Assembly (NCBI RefSeq): GCF_032884065.1
Contig: NC_088872.1
Span: 36,465,902 to 36,529,901 of the forward strand
DNA from: Artemia franciscana
Lineage: Eukaryota; Arthropoda; Branchiopoda; Anostraca; Artemiidae
Direction of reading: 5' to 3'
Length of the DNA stretch: 64,000 nt
The translations under genes and the position numbers were made by a program. Below, piece by piece: positions 60,502-64,000 of this stretch; positions within the stretch are counted from its first letter, which is position 1; each line of letters opens with the position of its first letter. The notes under the pieces were generated by a model. That model was not told the DNA's origin and searched no databases. It saw nothing but the letters and a program-made list of their open reading frames with translations.

Positions 60502-60687
60502 CGATTAGCAATCACCATCAACAAAGCTCAAGGGCAATCATTAGAATAATGAGGTATAGATCTGAATACGGATTATTTTTCCCATGGACAATTTTATGTT
60601 GCATGTTCAAGAGTCGGTAAACCTGACAATCTATTTATATGCACAGACAATGGGATATCGAAGAATGTTGTATATTCCAACAGCTAG
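60502..60687 (+). pseudogene. Helitron helicase C-terminal fragment
   Basis: The frame reads RLAITINKAQGQSLE, two stops, then GIDLNTDYFSHGQFYVACSR followed by VGKPDNLFICTDNGISKNVV and a stop. The TINKAQGQSL and HGQFYVACSRV boxes are the last motifs of Pif1-type helicases as found in Helitron RepHel proteins. Only this tail remains; the Rep domain and most helicase motifs are absent. Partial relatives lie at 61098-61180 and 61238-61362, and on the minus strand at 63920-63990. Confidence 0.85.
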
Positions 60688-60699
60688 CCCAACAGCTAG

Positions 60700-61383
60700 T
60701 CTATATATATAAAAATAAGTTGTTTAATTGTGTGTCTGTCGACTGACGTCATGTTTGTGTGCCGACTGACGTCATGTTTGTCGACTGACGAAATTACAGA
60801 CCGGGACACAAATGACGACCGGGACACCGGGACATCTATATATATACTAGCTGTTGGGGTGGCGCTTCGTGCCATCCCAACACCTAGTTGGTGGGGGCGC
60901 TTCACGCCCCCCCCCCAAGCCCCCCCGCGCGCGTAAGTTGTCACGCGCCATTGTAGTTGTGTCCCTATGTCCGACCTGTGAATATAGAGACTAACGACCG
61001 GGACACAGGGAATATAAATGACAACCGGGACACAGGGAATATACAACTACAACGGGTACGCCAGGGGGCACAAGGGGATATATAAATGACGACGGGGACA
61101 CAGGGAATGTTCGATTTGCAATCACCATCAACAAAGCTCAAGGGCAATAATTAGAATAATGAGGTATACATCTGAATATGGATTGTTTCACAAATATCGA
61201 CCGGGACACAGGGAATATAAATGACGACAGGGACACAGGGAATGTTCGATTAGCAATCACCATCAACAAAGCACCGGGACACAAATGACGACCGGGACAC
61301 AGGGAATCATGCACAGACAACGGGACAGCCAAGAATGTTGTATATTCGCAAGTTTTACGTAGTTAAAAACATATATATATCTA
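60700..61383. mobile_element. Nested Helitron fragments in both orientations
   Basis: A new 5' end TCTATATATATAAAAATAAG starts at 60700, directly after the previous CTAG, followed by CGACTGACGTCATGTTTGT repeats. At 60847 a reverse-oriented 3' terminus starts (CTAGCTGTTGGGGTGGCGCT) with both GC hairpins up to about 60940. Forward Helitron sequence resumes near 60990 with minisatellite units and a second, stop-bearing helicase tail near 61098 (FAITINKAQGQ). Confidence 0.7.
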
Positions 61384-61734
<351 letters not shown>

Positions 61735-61926
61735 TGTCATCATATTGTCATGTAATGACAATTTCATTGATTTTTTAATTGATTTCATTTGACGTGTTCG
61801 ATTTTCTTCTTTTTGTTTTAATCATCACCCCTTTTTGATTTGTTTAGGTGTCAAATTTAAGATTGTTTTTGTAATAACATGTCTTTGCAAAAAATACAAC
61901 ATTACTTAATCTTAATTCTTCCGTAG

Positions 61927-62948
61927 ATTGTGTTAACGAGGAAGAAGGCTCAGATTGCCGTTTGGCAGTATTAAGTGAAACTAATTTACTTGAAATGCGT
62001 CAGTCCCCAAATCTGACTTCTGCCGAATCAGAAGAAATTTCATCGAGACATTATTCTGATAATTTAACAAAAAATGAAAAAACAACCATTTTAATGGACT
62101 CTGCTGAAAAGATAACGCTTTCTAAAATCTCAAATTTAGATGTAGATCAAGTTTTACAGATGAAAGAAAAACCATACCAGTGTGATATTTGCTTTACCAA
62201 CTTTTCTTCGGAGAGTGCAATGGCTAAACATACAGAAAGTCACAATGACAAGAATCCCTGTCAATGCAAAATATGTAAGAAAATTTTTACTCAAAAGTCT
62301 ACGTTGACGATTCATATGAAGATACATACTGGTGAAAAACCCTACCAGTGTAAAACATGCAAGAAAACCTTCATTTATGGGTCAAGTTTGACTCTACATA
62401 ATAGAACTCATAATGGAGAGAAGCCTTACATATGTAATATGTGTGAAAAAAACTACGCTAGCAAGTCTGCCTTGACTGCCCACGTAAGAACATGCAATGG
62501 CGAGAAAAAATACCATTGTAAGATATGTCGGTCAGCTTTCACTCAAAAGTATACGCTGACAGTTCACATGAAGATTCATACCGGTGAAAAACCATATAGC
62601 TGTAAACTATGCAAAAAAACCTTCACATATAAATCTAGTTTGACTCTTCACAACAGAACTCATAGTGGAGACAAACCTTATATGTGTGATATATGTGAAA
62701 AAAACTTCTCTTGCAAGTCCGGCTTGATTGTACACATTAGAACTCATACCGGTGAAAAGCCATATCAGTGTGAAGTATGCCAGAAAATGTTTTCTACAAA
62801 GCCAGTTATGACTAGGCATGTCCAAATGCATTATGGTGAAAAACTTTATGAATGTGCTACATGTCATGTCAAGTTTCGTCATAAGGTTATGTTGTCAAAA
62901 CACATGAACACCCATACAGGTGAAGAAGTGAATGAATGTAAAACTTGA
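61927..62948 (+). CDS. THAP-zinc-finger gene, terminal exon 8: nine fingers and stop
   Basis: Acceptor CTTAATTCTTCCGTAG (AG at 61925-61926), phase 1, stop TGA at 62946-62948. About 83 linker residues (DCVNEEEGSDCRLAVLSETN...) resemble the exon 5 linker. Nine fingers follow, from YQCDICFTNFSSESAMAKH to YECATCHVKFRHKVMLSKH. Finger 4 ends HVRTC, a C2HC form. Fingers 2-4 and 5-7 are an internal duplication (KICKKIFTQKSTLTIHMKIH against KICRSAFTQKYTLTVHMKIH, and so on). Finger 1 of this exon and of exon 5 share SAMAKH/STMAKH, so the whole exons are paralogues. It could be the common end of a 15-finger protein, or the alternative to exon 5. Confidence 0.9.
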
Positions 62949-63689
62949 AAAAAACACATTTTTTAGAGTTCGTATATTCTTTAACATTAGAAGCTGTTGA
63001 AGGACAAACCTACTCTCTATTTTTAATGCTTTAATTTTTGATTCTAAATGGGAGATTTTAAATATTGGCTTGAACTATTCAAGTTGTATTTTATTGTAGT
63101 TTTTCTGACATTATAAAAGCTGTGAATGTTCTAAATTTAGATTTAATTATTACTTTTTTACTCTGGGTTCCAGAGAGTATAAACAATCTGTTTTCTCTCC
63201 CCTTCCCTTAAATAAGCAATATTTTGGTATTCAAAAAGGAAGTTATATTAGCGTTACAGAAGCCAAAAGTACCATCATTCAACTAGTCAAGCTATTTCTC
63301 GAATGAAGTCACTCTTAGGGCGGTGTCTGTGTGAAAATTTTGGAATTTGAGCCTAAAGAAGATAAAGAAATATTTAAATCGATAGTTTCTAATCCACCGC
63401 GTTTGGAATCCTTCAATGCAGCATGTTTAATTCAGGAAGTATCTGTTTTATAATAGTTTCGGGCGATTGAAATAGTGCTATTGTTCATTCCATATGGCAC
63501 CAATAGAACTTTGCACTCCTACCTCTATCAAATGAATCTATATTTATTTATTTAAACCCGTTCTAACGAAACAAAAGACGGAGTACTCATAAAAGAAAAC
63601 AAGATCAAATGCAAAAAATAGCATCAAATGTATTCATAGGTAATTAAACCACACTTAAATCTCTGCATTAAATACACATAAATTGCTTA

Positions 63690-63690
<1 letters not shown>
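62949..63690 (+). other. 3' flank of THAP gene
   Basis: Probably the 3' untranslated region at first. No AATAAA was seen before the repeats; ATTAAA occurs near 63641 and 63667. On the minus strand 63543-63590 carries a LINE-like tail (TACTCCGTCTTTTGTTTCG...(AAAT)n). Confidence 0.4.

Positions 63691-63692
<2 letters not shown>

Positions 63693-63746
<54 letters not shown>
63693..63746. repeat. (AT)n microsatellite
   Basis: About 27 AT units ending at a Helitron 3' terminus. Confidence 0.95.
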
Positions 63747-63750
<4 letters not shown>

Positions 63751-64000
63751 CTGTTGGGGTGGCGCTTCGCGCCACCCCAACACCTAGTTGGTGGGGCGCT
63801 TCGCGCCCCCCAAGCCCCCCCGCGCGCGTAAGTCGTTACGCGCCATATTAGTTACGCGCCATTGTAGCTGTGTCCCTGTGTCCCACCTGTGAATAGAGAT
63901 AGATATAAATATATATTTTTAACTACGTAAAACATGCGAATATACAACATTCTTCGCTGTCCCATTGTCTGTGCATATAAATAGCATTTATATTTATATG
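63747..64000 (-). mobile_element. Helitron, reverse, 3' end in window
   Basis: The minus-strand 3' end is CAACAGCTAA against AT. The hairpins GGGGTGGCGC-GAA-GCGCCACCCC (63756-63778) and GGGGCGC/GCGCCCC precede it. Further in, at about 63920-63990, the minus strand reads FICTDNGTAKNVVYSHVLRS and stop, the helicase C-terminus without a stop inside this piece. The element continues beyond the window, so it could be a longer, better-preserved copy. Confidence 0.88.

Larger units (their letters stand above)
59772..60699 (+). mobile_element. Helitron, forward, with helicase C-terminal remnant
   Basis: Starts with TCTATATATATAAAAATAAG after TA and ends in AACAGCTAG (60691-60699) before T, so it has TC and CTAG ends. 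Inside, in order, are a tRNA-like segment (59878-59950), an A-rich array of CTAAAAAAGGTAAAAACTAC units (59955-60175), a GGGACACAGGGAATATAAA-type minisatellite (60178-60500) and the end of a Helitron helicase (60502-60687). The GC hairpin normally before CTAG is missing here. It lies in the last intron of the THAP gene. Confidence 0.8.

Overview
The window looks like nuclear DNA of an animal, most likely a small crustacean. It is AT-rich, has intron-split genes with GT/AG junctions, long (AT)n tracts, non-LTR retrotransposon fragments, a tRNA-derived SINE, Helitrons, a hAT transposase and several very abundant dispersed repeats. From memory, the repeat that starts AACAGTTCGTGGTAACGAAC resembles one common in brine shrimp (Artemia). 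I could not check that, so the organism is a tentative guess.

The left part (1-38.7 kb) is almost wholly repeats. It runs: reverse-oriented Helitron pieces (1-1089); repeated copies of a roughly 1.1-1.75 kb family with long internal palindromes (called family A here) mixed with other dispersed families (2.6-17 kb); an intact 557-codon hAT-type transposase (18046-19719); more family A, a tandem array and a minisatellite (20.4-26.7 kb); a non-LTR retrotransposon fragment (27.2-28.7 kb); a roughly 5 kb element with terminal inverted repeats, nested foldbacks and a SINE (29.93-34.88 kb); and a second retrotransposon fragment and SINE (35.7-37.4 kb).

The right part (38.78-62.95 kb, + strand) holds the main gene, a previously unrecognised (to me) THAP plus C2H2 zinc-finger gene. 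It has a THAP exon (38784-39060), then exons 42772-42972, 49761-50099, 54208-54543, 55105-55947 (six fingers), 56929-57072, 59315-59458 and 61927-62948 (nine fingers and the stop). Every internal junction is phase 1, so internal exons can be skipped or swapped without a frameshift. Joined end to end the exons give one open frame of 1101 codons plus stop. Reading through the donor after the six-finger exon gives a 677-residue alternative. At least three exon types are present as neighbouring duplicates, one copy killed by a single stop. The layout recalls insect loci such as lola and mod(mdg4), where one N-terminal module joins alternative zinc-finger ends, but here the N-terminal module is THAP.

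The introns contain antisense non-LTR fragments, family A, a minisatellite and a Helitron cluster (59772-61522) that fills most of the last intron. Another Helitron starts just downstream of the gene (63747 to the window end). No rRNA, functional tRNA, CRISPR array or prokaryotic-type operon was seen.
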